A stretch of DNA of 64,000 nucleotides from Mermis nigrescens. Lineage: Eukaryota; Nematoda; Enoplea; Mermithida; Mermithidae. The notes beneath the pieces were generated by a model that made no database searches, was not told the DNA's origin, and saw nothing but the letters and a program-made list of their open reading frames with translations. The position numbers were made by a program, and so were the translations under genes. Location: positions 51,001 to 115,000 of the forward strand of contig JAVLUZ010000269.1 of the NCBI GenBank assembly GCA_036768485.1. The letters are read 5' to 3'. This document shows, one piece after another, positions 33,691 through 45,111 of this stretch. Position 1 is the stretch's first letter. Each line of letters opens with the position of its first letter.

Positions 33691-33739
33691 GCCAGTGTAG
33701 TTCCTTTCTGAAGTGGCAATTAATACAAGATCCCTTACC

Positions 33740-35345
33740 TCAAGCCATGACTAAGCGAGGTTTAAACCTGGCTTAAACCAGACTTCAGCCTGGCTTGAAT
33801 AATCCGAGTTCGCATAAAATAAGCCGTCGATTAACCTATTTGCAGGACTGTGAGCGTTTCAAATGAAAAGTTATGACTGCCGTAGAGCAGTCATGAGTTC
33901 TTTTTCTTCAGCATGGCAGCTTGTCTGTGTTCATTTTACTCGATGAAAATAGATTAGATCAAGAGCGCATTATTTGTGATTGCACAAACGATAGACCCAA
34001 TGTATCAATAGACCCACCGGAAAATTCCATTGGGCCCACTGTATTAGTAGACCTACCAAGAAAAATCTCGTTATATCAAACGTTTAAATTAAAAGAGTGT
34101 CCGAAAACAAATTAAATCGCAGTTATCCGCCTTATTGTACATACATACATAGGTTAGGGTCGCAGGACCGTATCTAAAGGTGCGGGGCCTGTGGCTGCGA
34201 AAAAATGTTTGAAAGGGATAATGCACGGTAAGACGGTAAAAGTTGCTCGTCAGAAAACCTTAAAATTTTCGGGCACTTCGCGTCATTTGCGAATATTTTC
34301 AGTTTTGCACAAAACGCGACCGAAAATAACACTTTTATGGTCTGATTAGACAGAAAGAAATTTTCAGTTCGAAGTTTATGATCCAAATAGATTGAGCATG
34401 CTAAAAACCTCGGAAAATTTGGGTTTTGCTAGCTGTTTTCAAAATGTACGAGATATTAGGATTTGACTTCAGAATGGCTGCTGTCCCCTGCAACATGCTG
34501 CCGGTAGCCTTCAATTTTCGATTTCCTAAAGAAAACGTGAATAATATGCGTTATTGACCGTTTTTAGCTCAAAGATGTAAATGTTCCGGCATTTTGTGCC
34601 ATATCAGCCATATCACCATTCATTTGTTTTGACTATATTACTTTCAATTTACTTTTTCTATAAGTTGTTTATACATTTTTCATTTCATGTCACAAAAAAT
34701 GAGCGTCGCAGAGAAGCGTCAAAACAGTAGTGCTCTGAGGCCAGATTTAAGGGGTGGAACGGGGATGGAGGCCGCCAGCCATCGGCCCCGAATAGTTGGC
34801 GAGATAAATAATGAATATGTAGCTGGCAATGATTTTTGGCCGTCAGTGATCGTAGTTTTTTCAAAATCTTTCCGGCGCCGCGATGACATTTATATCAGGA
34901 GCAGAAACATTATTTTAGCATAGACTGCTTCTATTTTCAAGCTATAACTTTTTCGAAATTTCACATCGTCCGCGTTAAATGCTGCGAATACAGGAAATTG
35001 AGCGGTAAATCAAGCTTTCAAAAATTTTACATCTTTCCCTTCCAATGCTGCAAATACAAGAAATTGCGCAGTAAATCAATCTTCTAAACGTCCTTCCGCC
35101 TAAATTTCACAAAATTAAGTAAGCCATGATTAAGCCGGGCTGAAACCATGGCTTGCTTTTGAAATTTTGAATTAGGACTTAATTTTGGCTTAAGCCTGTC
35201 TTAAGCCAGGTTTAAGCCAGGCTTAAGCTGGACTTCAGGATGGCTTAATCCTCACTTTTATGGATTACCGTTTAAGCCAGGCTTGTCGAAGCTAGGCTTA
35301 AGCCTGGCTTATATTTTAGGCTTGAATTACTTTATAGAAACCGGA
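33740..35345. other. Repeat remnants without a recognised gene
   Basis: GGCTTAAGCC-type blocks lie at each end (33740-33825 and 35110-35345). Between them are a B-like segment (about 34190-34760, with GGGCACTTCGCGTC) and a ~50-bp internal duplication (GCTGCGAATACAGGAAATTG / GCTGCAAATACAAGAAATTG). The short ORFs here are not recognisable. Confidence 0.45.
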
Positions 35346-35539
35346 CTTGATTTCTTACGAAATTTCTTACCTGACAAAAACGAAAATATAGATTTTGTTA
35401 AAGCTGGTGTGAAATACTTGTGCATGCACGTAATAAAACATGGAAATTGACTGCCTAGGCTATATTAACGCGCATAGCTACATAAGAGAAGGCATAAGAA
35501 CATGGAATTGAGCGAGGAATGGGATGAGGGAGCTTCGGT

Positions 35540-36190
35540 CAATTAAAAATGATTAAAAACGTAATTAATTTGTAATTAATTAAGTAATTCGTAGCGATAA
35601 AGAGTTAAATTAAACACTGACAATTAATTAAAAAGTAATTAATTTATTAAAAAAAGGAGTAATCAATGTATGAAGACTTAATTAATTTTGATTATTAAAT
35701 TATTGTTGTAAGTAATTAAGATTATCGAGTTAATTAGTCAAGAATGATTAATTGTTTTTCAATATTAAATCAACTAATTGATTAATAGTAATTGATTAAT
35801 TTTTTTATTAAATATTTTGGTAATTGATTAAGAATCAATTAATTTAAATTATCTAATCCAGAATTAAATTAAAAATGAACTACATAATTAGAAGTTGAAT
35901 TAATGTTTACTTAATTGCTCTTGATTAATTATATAATAGTAATTAATTATTGATAAATATTCATTCATTTATTGAGTATTAATCAATTAGTTAATAGAAG
36001 TTTACGTAATTCGCCAATATTTGATTATATTTTCATTGATTGAGAGTTTAATTAGCCAATTATGACTTGAGTATTGATTAAGGATAGTTAAATAAGTATT
36101 AGAGTAAGGATTCAAGACCATTGAGTTAAAAAACAATAAATTTGATTAAAGCTAGTCGAGCTTACTTAACTAGCATTAAATAATTATTTA
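35540..36190. repeat. AT-rich ATTAATTA low-complexity region
   Basis: Almost all A and T, built from AATTAATT, GATTAATT and TAATTGAT motifs without a fixed period. No ORF. Confidence 0.75.
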
Positions 36191-36327
36191 AGTGAAAGTC
36201 CTAGTTCGACTCTATTTATACAGATGCACGTGCCTATGTAACTTTTTCTCAACCGAACACTTGTTAATCTGTCCGATCTGACATTTTAAGGTACCTTGAA
36301 GTGACCCGCCGGACACTAACAGCCTTC

Positions 36328-36568
36328 CATACCTGGGGCGTGGAGGGTTTTGGGGATATGCAACCCCCAGAAACCAAAATAACCCCTCCCAGAATTCAAT
36401 TTTTGACATTTTTTATTGTTTTTTCACAATTTTTTGATGCCAATGGATAGCGCTCGATGAAAAACGTTGAAAAATGGTGTTTTTCGCCATACCACCATTT
36501 TTAAGGCCATTTTTTCGACTTTTGAAATAATCTTGCACCCCCTCCAGAACTTTGGTGCCGCCCACCTA
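36328..36568 (+). repeat. Family A MITE, flanks decayed
   Basis: It starts CATACCTGGGGCGTGGAGG and ends GTGCCGCCCACCTA. No clean 8-bp duplication remains. Confidence 0.7.
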
Positions 36569-36689
36569 AGCCGTTTACCTCCTAAAATCTCAAACCGTTG
36601 CATGTATGCGCATAGGCTTTATTATTTGTTCAAACACTTCCATGCAAAAAAAACATTTGCGATTCCAGCTTTTTATTATTTTTAGTTTT

Positions 36690-37331
36690 GTTAGTTTTTC
36701 TCGGTATCCATTTTTCAGCTTTTATCGTCTAGCCTTGCTCTCCGTTGCTCATGTCTATCGATTTGCGTTTCCGACATCTTGAGTGACACACGACAGTAGT
36801 AGAAGCATCAGAGCTGCTTGACCAGCCTTATATAAGCTAAAATATACGATATTCAGTCCAACCCGTCGACTTATGGTTTAAAACTCTTTTTGCAATTGCA
36901 TTTGCCGAATAATTATTTGCTCAAATTCAAAAAATGAATGAATTCTTAGAGTTCGATGGCAACGTACGGAACGGATGTTTTTTTGTTCGTCTTCATTCTT
37001 CAGGCATTCGTTTGATATTTGCCCACGCATTACCAAAGTTCGTGTTAACGCCAAAAAATTATTAAATTTAAGGGTTATTCATCTATACATTTCATTCAGA
37101 GGCTGCTTGCCAATATGTGCTTTAGCTCGAAAGCTTTGTCAGTAAATTAATTGACTGAGTTCTTGAAAATAGACGAGGTTTATATTTCAATGCCTGTTGG
37201 CCCTTCTCATATCTTTTAATTTCAGCCTTATCAGAAATCGCGCTCCTTCTACTTTATAAATAGAAAACAATTTATTTTTAAATTTTATGCATCGTTTTTA
37301 TCGCATCGAATGTGTTTTTCTGGTTACGCTG
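36690..37331 (+). repeat. Repeat X, 5' part before the triplicated array
   Basis: It is homologous to 53160-54000, for example GATATTCAGTCCAACCCGTC / GATATTCAGTTCAACCCGTG and GTGTTTTTCTGG / GTTGTTTTTATC contexts. It is present once, upstream of the first triplicated unit. Confidence 0.55.
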
Positions 37332-37339
37332 TTCGCAAC

Positions 37340-37595
37340 CACACATGGGCGTGGGGGGGGGTTTGGGGGGTATGCACCCCCCAGAAGTTGAAATACCCCT
37401 CCCCCCAGAAATCAAAATACCCCCCCCAGAAAAAATTTTTTTGCTTTTTTGGCAATTTTTTGATGCCATTGGATAGTGCTCGATGAGAAACGTCGAAAAA
37501 TGGTGTTTTTTTCGCCATACCACCATTTTTAAGGCCATTTTTAACCTTTGAAAATTTTTTCACCCCCCCCAGAATTTTGGTGCTGCCCACCTATG
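37340..37595 (+). mobile_element. Family A MITE (TSD TTCGCAAC)
   Basis: It starts CACACATGGGCGTGGGGG and ends GGTGCTGCCCACCTATG. The perfect duplication TTCGCAAC is present. The start of unit 2 (40241) shows the same TTCGCAAC site empty. Confidence 0.88.
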
Positions 37596-37975
37596 TTCGC
37601 AACGCTCCCTGTTGGGCAAGTATAAATCAATTCAAGTTGAAAGTCAAACCCGTACGCTGATGTTTCAAGCAGCGTACTTAAGTTTTCCAAAAATTGAGCT
37701 GAAGCGTAAGCCCAAAATTTTTTTCCACATTTCAATTTTTGAGGCGCTCATCGCGCTATTTTTCTATTCGCACTATGTCTTGTTTTAAGGCTCAATTCGA
37801 AATTTCGATCACGCTGATAATTTTCTTACCGTTTTTCTTCCTAATCCGACATTTGCTTTTTACAGATAGATTCTTCAAGTGTTTAATTGGGCTTTTCGAT
37901 GACGAGAAAAGAATAACTGACCTCAAGCCGGTATTGGCGATAGTGATTCGGCCATTCCTTGATTTGAGAAAGGAC

Positions 37976-38231
37976 CATTGGTGGGCGGCACCAAGGTTTT
38001 GGGGAGGGTGGGTAAGATTTTTCCAAAGGTCAAAAAATGGCCCTAAAAATGGTGGTAGGCGAAAAACACCATTTTTCAAAGCTTCTCATCGAGCTCTATT
38101 CATTGGCATTAAAAATTGCGAAAAAAACAAAAAAATATTCAAAAAATTGAATTATGGGCTGAATTTCGATTTCTGGGGGGTATTTTGATTTATGGGGGTG
38201 CCTACCCCCAAACCCCACCTCCCCCGGAATG
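37976..38231 (-). mobile_element. Family A MITE, unit 1 (TSD GAAAGGAC/GTAAGGAC)
   Basis: It starts CATTGGTGGGCGGCACC. The same insertion is at 40593-40852 and 43186-43452, so it predates the triplication. Confidence 0.82.
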
Positions 38232-38391
38232 GTAAGGACTGTGTCATACATTTAAATCTGATATCTTGTAAGATGCTTGAGTGGGGTCTATTCAAATTGT
38301 TATTCTACATAACTCATTTTTATTTTTTCGTTTCCATTTATTTTTTGTACTTCCTTATCCATTTCGGTAATTTATTTCACTTAAAATTCAG

Positions 38392-38485
38392 CTTGACGAG
38401 AAAGCGAGGGTCTAGTCTTATTCAGCCAAGCAATGTCATTGCTCCAAATTTACGTGTTCGTCAGTTGTTGCCTTAAACCTGCGCG
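38392..38485 (+). pseudogene. RUNDC1 exon-3-like fragment in repeat X (unit 1)
   Basis: It is preceded by CTTAAAATTCAG, like the real exon's acceptor CTTAAAATTTAG. It shares GTCTTATTCAGCCAAGCAAT and TTGCTCCAAATTTACGTGTT with exon 3. In the exon's frame it reads AMSLLQIYV and then departs from the family. An in-frame TAG lies upstream in GTCTAG, so it is not functional in this frame. Confidence 0.65.
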
Positions 38486-38762
38486 CGTTGATTTGGATTT
38501 CTATTGCGAAGGAATTTATTTCTTATGCCTATCCGGAATCGAACGGCCCCGCATTCATCCAAGGCTGACTTTTTTAGCTCCCTCCGATTTTTGGCAAAAT
38601 CAGCTTTAAATTCATGTATTGTAAAAAATCGTATTCTTTAAACATTTTGGTAGGCAATTTTGTGCTGAATCTAAAAATGCAGTTCAAAACCGGCGGGAAA
38701 GGTCAAAACATTCCTTTAATGTAAAACGCATTACCAAAGTTTCAAGGAGAACGCGTCATTAT

Positions 38763-39009
38763 CATACGTGGGCAGCAAGAAAATGCTGGGGGGTGCAGGA
38801 TTTTTTGAAGGTCAAAAAATGGCCTTAAAAATGGTGGTATGGCGAAAAAACACCATTTCTCGACGTTTCTCATCGAGCACTATTTATTGGCATCAAAAAT
38901 TTGCGAAAAGAAACGAAAAAAATTTTCAAAAATTGAATTCTGGGGGAAGGGTATTTTAGTTTCTCGGGGGGTGCATACCCCCTAAACCCCCCCCTCGTGC
39001 TCAGGTGTG
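38763..39009 (-). mobile_element. Family A MITE, unit 1 (TSD GTCATTAT)
   Basis: It starts CATACGTGGGCAGCAAG and ends TGCTCAGGTGTG. A perfect GTCATTAT lies on both sides. It is shared with units 2 and 3. Confidence 0.88.
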
Positions 39010-39262
39010 GTCATTATCCAGCAACTTATCATTAAAACGATTAATTACTAATTAATTAACATCAATAGTCTGAGGTGAATTCAGTTCCATAATTCTATTT
39101 GAATCGTTGTCCTTTTCTTGTTTTTTACTCGAAAATTCTCCCGCATTGTGTACAAAGCTAGGAAATTCCGTGTATTAATTGAATTAAAAAATGATGAATA
39201 TTCTCACAATAAAACTAATCATTTTTTACTGATATAAAACATGATAATCTGGTACTAATTAC

Positions 39263-39675
39263 CATACATGCACATAGGGGGGTGAGGGGGATATTCCCTC
39301 CCTGAAGGGTTAGCCGGACAGGTACTGTCCGGCGATTTTGAGCTGATGGAACTTTTTGCGTCACTTTTGAGGTCAAAAGCAGTAAAAACGTCAAAACTTT
39401 TCCGACGCGTCGCGCCAGATTAGTATCTTTTTACTCAAAAAGCGCCCAAAATTGATAAAATTTTTGAATTTTCTCTAATGTTAAAAGTGATATAATGCTG
39501 TCGAAATGGACTAAACATGCTTCTAAAATGCGATATTATCACGAATAAACCTTTTATGGGCTATTTTGACCATTTTTATCGTTAAAACAGCTAAAAAATC
39601 GTGAACGTTAATTTAATTGCTTCGGATTTTTGGAATTTACCCTCGCCCTTCTGACCCTGACCGTGAGCACCTATG
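39263..39675 (+). mobile_element. Family C hAT-type MITE, unit 1 (TSD CTAATTAC/CTAATGAC)
   Basis: It starts CATACATGCACATAGGGGGG and ends CGTGAGCACCTATG. An internal inverted pair CCGGACAG/CTGTCCGG lies near 39315. It has no ORF. The unit 2 copy has a perfect duplication. Confidence 0.82.
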
Positions 39676-39963
39676 CTAATGACCTGCTTATTCTTGTGTA
39701 CAAATTTATTGTTTATGATTATATTTTTATATCACGATTCTAAAAATGTTTCATCGTGGTTTTCTTGATGTCGCACATTTTACCTGCAGTATGTGCGGAC
39801 ATGCGCGGCATAATAATTCTGGGGAAGAAAATTTGGAAGTGCATATTTGGGTCAAAAAATAGTGAGCAACGGTGTTTACCACTACGCTACAAGGCGTCAT
39901 ATATGCATAAATAGGTACCTACTGTAAAAGCATTAATTCCGAAATCCTATTATTATACCACTT

Positions 39964-40156
39964 GTCGGTCACCCGAGACTGTCGGCCACCCGGCACAGTC
40001 GGCCACCCGGGACTGTCGGCTAGCCGGTACAATGGGCCTCCCGGGACTGTCGGCCACCCGGTACAGTCGGCCTCCCGGGACTGTCGGCCACCCGGTACAG
40101 TCGGCCACTCGGGACTGACGGCCACCCGGTATAGCCGGCCACCCGGGACTGTCGGC
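39964..40156. repeat. GC-rich 18-bp minisatellite, unit 1
   Basis: About eleven copies of GTCGGCCACCCGGGACT or the variant CCCGGTACA, in a 36-bp higher-order alternation. It is the most GC-rich stretch of the window, surrounded by AT-rich DNA. No copy has a stop in two of the frames, which creates spurious ORFs on both strands. Confidence 0.92.
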
Positions 40157-40592
40157 GATACAGGAATTTTTTGATTGACAGATCTATTTTTAAAACCACT
40201 TGTCGGTCACCGAGACTGTCGGTCACCCGGGACACAATCGTTCGCAACCTCCCTGTTGGCCAAGTATGAATGAATTCAAATTAGAAGTCAAACCCGTATG
40301 CTGATGTTTCAAGCAGCATACTTAATTTCCAAAAGTGAGCGAGCGGCAGACCAAAATTTTTTTCCACATTTTAATTTTTGAGGCGCGCATCGCGCTTTTC
40401 TTCTATTCGCTCTCTGTCTTGTTTTAAGGCTCAATTCTAAATTTTGATCATGCTGATGATTTTCTTACGTTTTTTTCGAATCCGATATTTGCTTTTTACA
40501 GATATATTCTTCAAGTGTTTAATTGGGCTTTTCGATGACGAGAAAAGAGTGACTGACCTCAAGCCGGAATTGGCATAGTGCTTCGGCCATTC

Positions 40593-40852
40593 CTGTGGGC
40601 GGCACCAAGGTTTTGGGAAGGGTGGGCAAGATTTTTTTTCAAAGGTCAAAAATGGCCTTAAAAATGGTGGTAGGCGAAAAACACCATTTTTCAACGCTTC
40701 TCATCGAGCACTATTCATTGACGCTAAAAAATCACGAAAAAAAACAAAAAAAAATCAAAAATTGAATTCTGGGGTGAATTTCGGTTTCTGAGGGGTATTT
40801 TAATTTATGGGACTGCATACCCCGAACCTCATCTCCCCCACGCCCAGGTATG
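40593..40852 (-). repeat. Family A MITE, unit 2, first bases deleted
   Basis: It is the same insertion as at 37976. The deletion removed the flank and the first CATAGG, leaving CTGTGGGCGGCACC. Confidence 0.78.
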
Positions 40853-41014
40853 TTAAGGACTGTGTCATAAATTTAAATCTGATATCTTGAAAGATGCTTG
40901 AGTGGGGTCTATTCAAATTGTTATTCTGCATAACTCGATTTTTATATTTTTCGTTTCTATTTATTTTTTGTACTTCCTTATCCATTTCGGTAATTTATTT
41001 CACTTAAAATTCAG

Positions 41015-41100
41015 CTTGACGAGAAAGCGAGGGTCTAGTCTTATTCAGCCAAGCAATTTCATTGCTCCAAATTTACGTGTTCGTCAGTTGTTGCCTAAAC
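41015..41100 (+). pseudogene. RUNDC1 exon-3-like fragment in repeat X (unit 2)
   Basis: Nearly identical to the unit 1 copy, with CTTAAAATTCAG before it. Confidence 0.65.
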
Positions 41101-41377
41101 CTGCGCGCGTTGATTTGGATTTCTATTGCGAAGGAATTTATTTCTTATGCCTATCCGAAATCGAACGCATTCATCCAAGGCTGAATTTTTTAGCTCCCTC
41201 CGATTTTTGGCAAAATCAGCTTTAAATTCATGTATTGTAAAAATCGTATTCTTTAAATATTTCGGTAGGCAATTTTGTGCTGAATCTAAAAATGCAGTTC
41301 AAAACCGGCGAAAAAGGTCAAAACATTCCTTTAATGTAAAACGCATTACCAAAGTTTCAAGGAGAACGCGTCATTAT

Positions 41378-41621
41378 CATACGTGGGCAGCAAGAAAATT
41401 CTGGGGGGTGCAGGATTTTTGTAGGTCAAAAAATGGCCTTAAAAATGGTGGTATGGCGAAAAAAACACCATTTCTCGACGTTTCTCATCGAGCACTATTT
41501 ATTGGCATCAAAAAATTGCGAAAAGAAACAAAAAAAATTTTCAAAAATTGTATTCTGGGGGAGGGTATTTTGGTTTCTCGGGGGGATGCACACCCCTCAA
41601 CCCTCCTCGTGCCCAGGTGTG
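41378..41621 (-). mobile_element. Family A MITE, unit 2 (TSD GTCATTAT/GTCATTAG)
   Basis: It is the same insertion as at 38763, with one substitution in the right duplication. Confidence 0.86.
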
Positions 41622-41913
41622 GTCATTAGCCAGCAACTTATCATTAAAACGATTAATTACTAATTAATTAACATCAATAGTCTGAGTTGAATTCAGTTCC
41701 ATACTAGGCTAGTTTTTAATACTTGATCTGTTTCACTATTTAATTCTATTTGAATCGTTGTCATTTTCTTGTTTTTTACTCGAAAATTCTCCCGCATTGT
41801 GTACAAAGCTAGGAAATTCCGTGTATTAATTGAATTAAAAAATGACGAATATTCTCACAATAAAACTGCTCATTTTTTACTGATATAAAACATGATAATC
41901 TGGTACTAATTAC

Positions 41914-42337
41914 CATACATGCACATAGGGGGTGAGGGGGTATTACCCCCCCCCTGAAGGGTCAGCCGGGCAGGTACTGTCCGGCGATTTTTAGCTGATG
42001 GAACGTTTTTTGCGTCACTTTTGAGGTCAAAAGCAGTAAAAACGTCAAAAATTTTCCAACGCTTCGCGCCAGATTAGTACTTTTAAGTACTTTTTACTCG
42101 AAAAGCGCCCAAAATTTGATAATTTTTTGCATTTTTTAATGTTAAAAGTGATATGATGCTGTCAACATTGACTAAAAATGCTTCTAAAATGCGATATTAT
42201 CACGAATGAACCTTTTATACGCTATTTTGACCATTTTGATCGTTAAAACAGCTATAAAATCGTGAACGTTAATTTAATTGTTTTGGATTTTCAGAATTTA
42301 CCCCTCGCCCTGCTGACCCTGACCATGGGCACCTATG
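41914..42337 (+). mobile_element. Family C hAT-type MITE, unit 2 (TSD CTAATTAC)
   Basis: It has a perfect 8-bp duplication at 41906-41913 and 42338-42345. It starts CATACATGCACATAGGGGG and ends CATGGGCACCTATG. Confidence 0.88.
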
Positions 42338-42616
42338 CTAATTACCTGCTTATTTTTGTGTACAAATTTATTGTTTATGATTATATTTTTATTTTACTAT
42401 TCTAAAAATGTTTCATCGTGGTTTTCTTGATGTCGCACATTTTACCCGCAGTATGTGCGGACATGCGCGGCATAGGGAAGAAAATTTGAAAGTGCATATT
42501 TAGGTCAAAAAATAGTGAGCAACGGTGTTTACCACTACGCCACAAGGCGTAATATATGCATAAATAGGTACCTTCTGTAAAAGCATTAATTCCGAAATCC
42601 TATTATTATACCACTT

Positions 42617-42744
42617 GTCGGTCACCCGGGACTGTCGGCCACCCGACACAGTCGGCCACCCGGGACTGTCGGCCACCCGGTACAGTCGGCCTCCCGGGAC
42701 TGTCGGCCATCCGGTATAGCCGGCCACCCGGGACTGTCGGCCAG
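42617..42744. repeat. GC-rich 18-bp minisatellite, unit 2
   Basis: About seven copies of the unit seen at 39964, so it has contracted or expanded since the duplication. Confidence 0.92.
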
Positions 42745-43185
42745 ACGGGAATGTTTTGATTGACAGATCTATTTTTAAAACCAATTGTCGGTCACCCGGG
42801 ACACAATCGTTCGCAACGCTCCCTGTTGGCCAAGTATGTATAAGTAAATTCAAGTTAGGAGTAAAACCCGTACGCTGATGTTTCAAGCAGCATACTTAAT
42901 TCCAAAAATGTGCGAGCGGAACACCAAATTTTTTTCCACATTTCAATTTTTTGAGGCGCGCGTCGCGCTATTCTTCTATTCGCAATCTATCTTGTTTTAA
43001 GGCTCAATTCCGAAATTTCGATCATGCTGATGATTTTCTTACGTTTTTTTTCGAATCCAATATTTGCTTTTTACAGATATATTCTTTAAGTGTTTAATTG
43101 GGCTTTTCGATGACGAGAAAAGAGTGACTGACCTCAAGCCGGAATTGGCATAGTGCTTCGACCATTCCTTGATTTGAGAAAGGAC

Positions 43186-43452
43186 CATAGGTGGGCGGCA
43201 CCAAGGTTTTGGGAAGGTTGGGCAAGATTTTTTCGAAGGTCAAGAAATTGCCCTAAAAATGGTGGTAGGCGAAAAACACCGTTTTTCGCCGTTTCTCATC
43301 GCGCACTATCCATTGGTATCATAGAATTGCGAGAAAAAAAAACAAAAAAAATCAAAAATTGAATTCTGGGGTGAATTTCGGTTTCTGGGGGTATTTTAAT
43401 TTATGGGGGTGCATACCCCCAAACCCCACCCCCCCCCTCACGCCCAGGTATG
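43186..43452 (-). mobile_element. Family A MITE, unit 3 (TSD GAAAGGAC/GTAAGGAC)
   Basis: It starts CATAGGTGGGCGGCACC and ends CACGCCCAGGTATG. It is shared with units 1 and 2. Confidence 0.85.
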
Positions 43453-43613
43453 GTAAGGACTGTGTCTTAAATTTAAATTTGATATCTTGTAAGATGCTTG
43501 AGTGGGGTCTATTCAAATTGTTATTCTGCATAACTCATTTTTATATTTTTCGTTTCTATTTATTTTTTGTACTTCCTTATCCATTTCGGTAATTTATTTC
43601 TCTTAAAATTCAT

Positions 43614-43700
43614 CTTGACGAGAAAGCGAGGGTCTAGTCTTATTCAGCCAAGCAATTTCATTGCTCCAAATTTACGTGTTCGTCAGTTGTTGCCTAAACC
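43614..43700 (+). pseudogene. RUNDC1 exon-3-like fragment in repeat X (unit 3)
   Basis: As in units 1 and 2, but the acceptor-like CTTAAAATTCAG has become CTTAAAATTCAT, so even a relic splice site is lost. Confidence 0.63.
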
Positions 43701-44040
43701 TGCGCGCGTTGATTTGGATTTCTATTGCGAAGGAATTTATTTCTTATGCCTATCCGAAATCGAACGCATTCATTTAAGGCTGAATTTTTAGCTCCCTCCG
43801 ATCTTCGGCAATATCAGCTTTAAATTCATGTATTGTAAAAATCGTATTCTTTAAATATTTTGGTAGGCAATTTTGTGCTGAATCTAAAAATGCAGTTCAA
43901 AACACATTAACATCAATATTCGGATCAGAGAAAGAAATTAACGTTGGGTAATTGAAATTTTCTCTTCAACGGGAAAGGTCAAAACATTCCTTTAATGTAA
44001 AACGCATCCCACCAAAGTTTCAAGGAGAACGCGTCATTAT

Positions 44041-44282
44041 CATACGGGGCAGCAAGAAAATTCTGGCGGGAGGGGTGCAAGATTTTTTGAAGGTCAAAAA
44101 TGACCTTAAAAATGGTGGTATGGCGAAAAAAATACTATTTTCTGACGTTTCTCATCGAGCACTATCCATTGGCATCAGAAAATTGCGAAAAAAACGAAAA
44201 AATTCTCAAAAATTGAATTCTGGGGGGAGTATTTTGGTTTCTCGGATTGTGCATACCCCATCGAACCCCATGCCCAGGTGTG
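44041..44282 (-). mobile_element. Family A MITE, unit 3 (TSD GTCATTAT/GTCATAAT)
   Basis: It starts CATACGGGGCAGCAAG. It is shared with units 1 and 2. Confidence 0.84.
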
Positions 44283-44574
44283 GTCATAATCCAGCAACTT
44301 ATCATTTAAACGATTAATTACTAATTAATTAACATCAATAGTCTGAGGTGAATTCATTTCCATAGTAGGCTAAATTTTGATACTTGATCTATTTCACTAT
44401 TCAATTTTATTTGAATCGTTGTCCTTTTCTTGTTTTATACTCGAAAATTCTCCCGCATTGTGTACAAAGCTCGGAAATTCCGTGTATTGATTGAATTAAA
44501 AAATGATGAAGGTTCTCACATTAAAACTGCTCATTTTTTACTGATATAAAACATGATAATCTTTTACTAACTAC

Positions 44575-45001
44575 CATACATGCACATTGGGGGTAGAGGG
44601 GGTTTTACCCCCCCCTGAAGAGGTCAGCCGGACAAGTACTGTCCGGCGATTTTGAGCTGATGGAACGTTTTTTGCTTCACTTTCGAGGTCAAAAGCAGTA
44701 GAAACGTCAAAAATTTTCCGACGCTTTGCGCCAGATTAGTACTTTTAAGTACTTTTTACTCTAAAAGCGCCGCCCAAAATTGATAACTTTTTGCAATTTT
44801 TTGAGGTTAAAGTGATATAATGCTGTCAAAATTTACTAAAAATGCTTCTAAAATGCGATATTATCACGAATAAACCTTTTATACGCTATTTTGACCATTT
44901 TGATCGTTAAAACAGCTAAAAAGTCGTGAACGTTAATTTAACTGTTTTGGATTTTTGGAATTTTCCCCTCACCCTGTTGACCCTGACCGTGTGCACCTAT
45001 G
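44575..45001 (+). mobile_element. Family C hAT-type MITE, unit 3 (TSD CTAACTAC/CTAATTAT)
   Basis: It starts CATACATGCACATTGGGGG and ends CGTGTGCACCTATG. The duplications have drifted. Confidence 0.78.
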
Positions 45002-45111
45002 CTAATTATCTGCTTATTTTGTGTACAAATTAGTTGTTTATGATTATATTTTTATTTCACGGTTCTAAAAATGTTTTATCGTGGTTTTCTTGATGTCGCA
45101 CATTTTATCTG

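Larger units (their letters stand above)
30005..33698. mobile_element. Foldback-like element: 3.7 kb with ~1.4-kb inverted arms
   Basis: The left arm (30005-31393) and right arm (32218-33698) are reverse complements with scattered differences. The spacer 31394-32217 is unique. Both outer ends carry the 16-bp palindrome ACACTGGCGCCAGTGT. Next to each lies a set of about 40-bp subrepeats (CAGAAAAACGGTCACTGCAG, GTGACCT). Long inverted arms with outer tandem subrepeats are the layout of Foldback elements. The same family A-like MITE occupies both arms. I see no transposase. Confidence 0.75.

Noticed and set aside
39964..40156. Possible CRISPR-like repeat array
   Set aside because: The units are contiguous, with no spacers, and the genome is eukaryotic. 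It is a minisatellite.
39919..40247. Overlapping ORFs on both strands with repeated WPTVPGGRQSR-like sequence
   Set aside because: A product of the stop-free 18-bp GC minisatellite.
41126..41629. 167-codon + strand ORF, the longest in the triplicated array
   Set aside because: It crosses from repeat X into a family A MITE, and the equivalent frame is broken in units 1 and 3.
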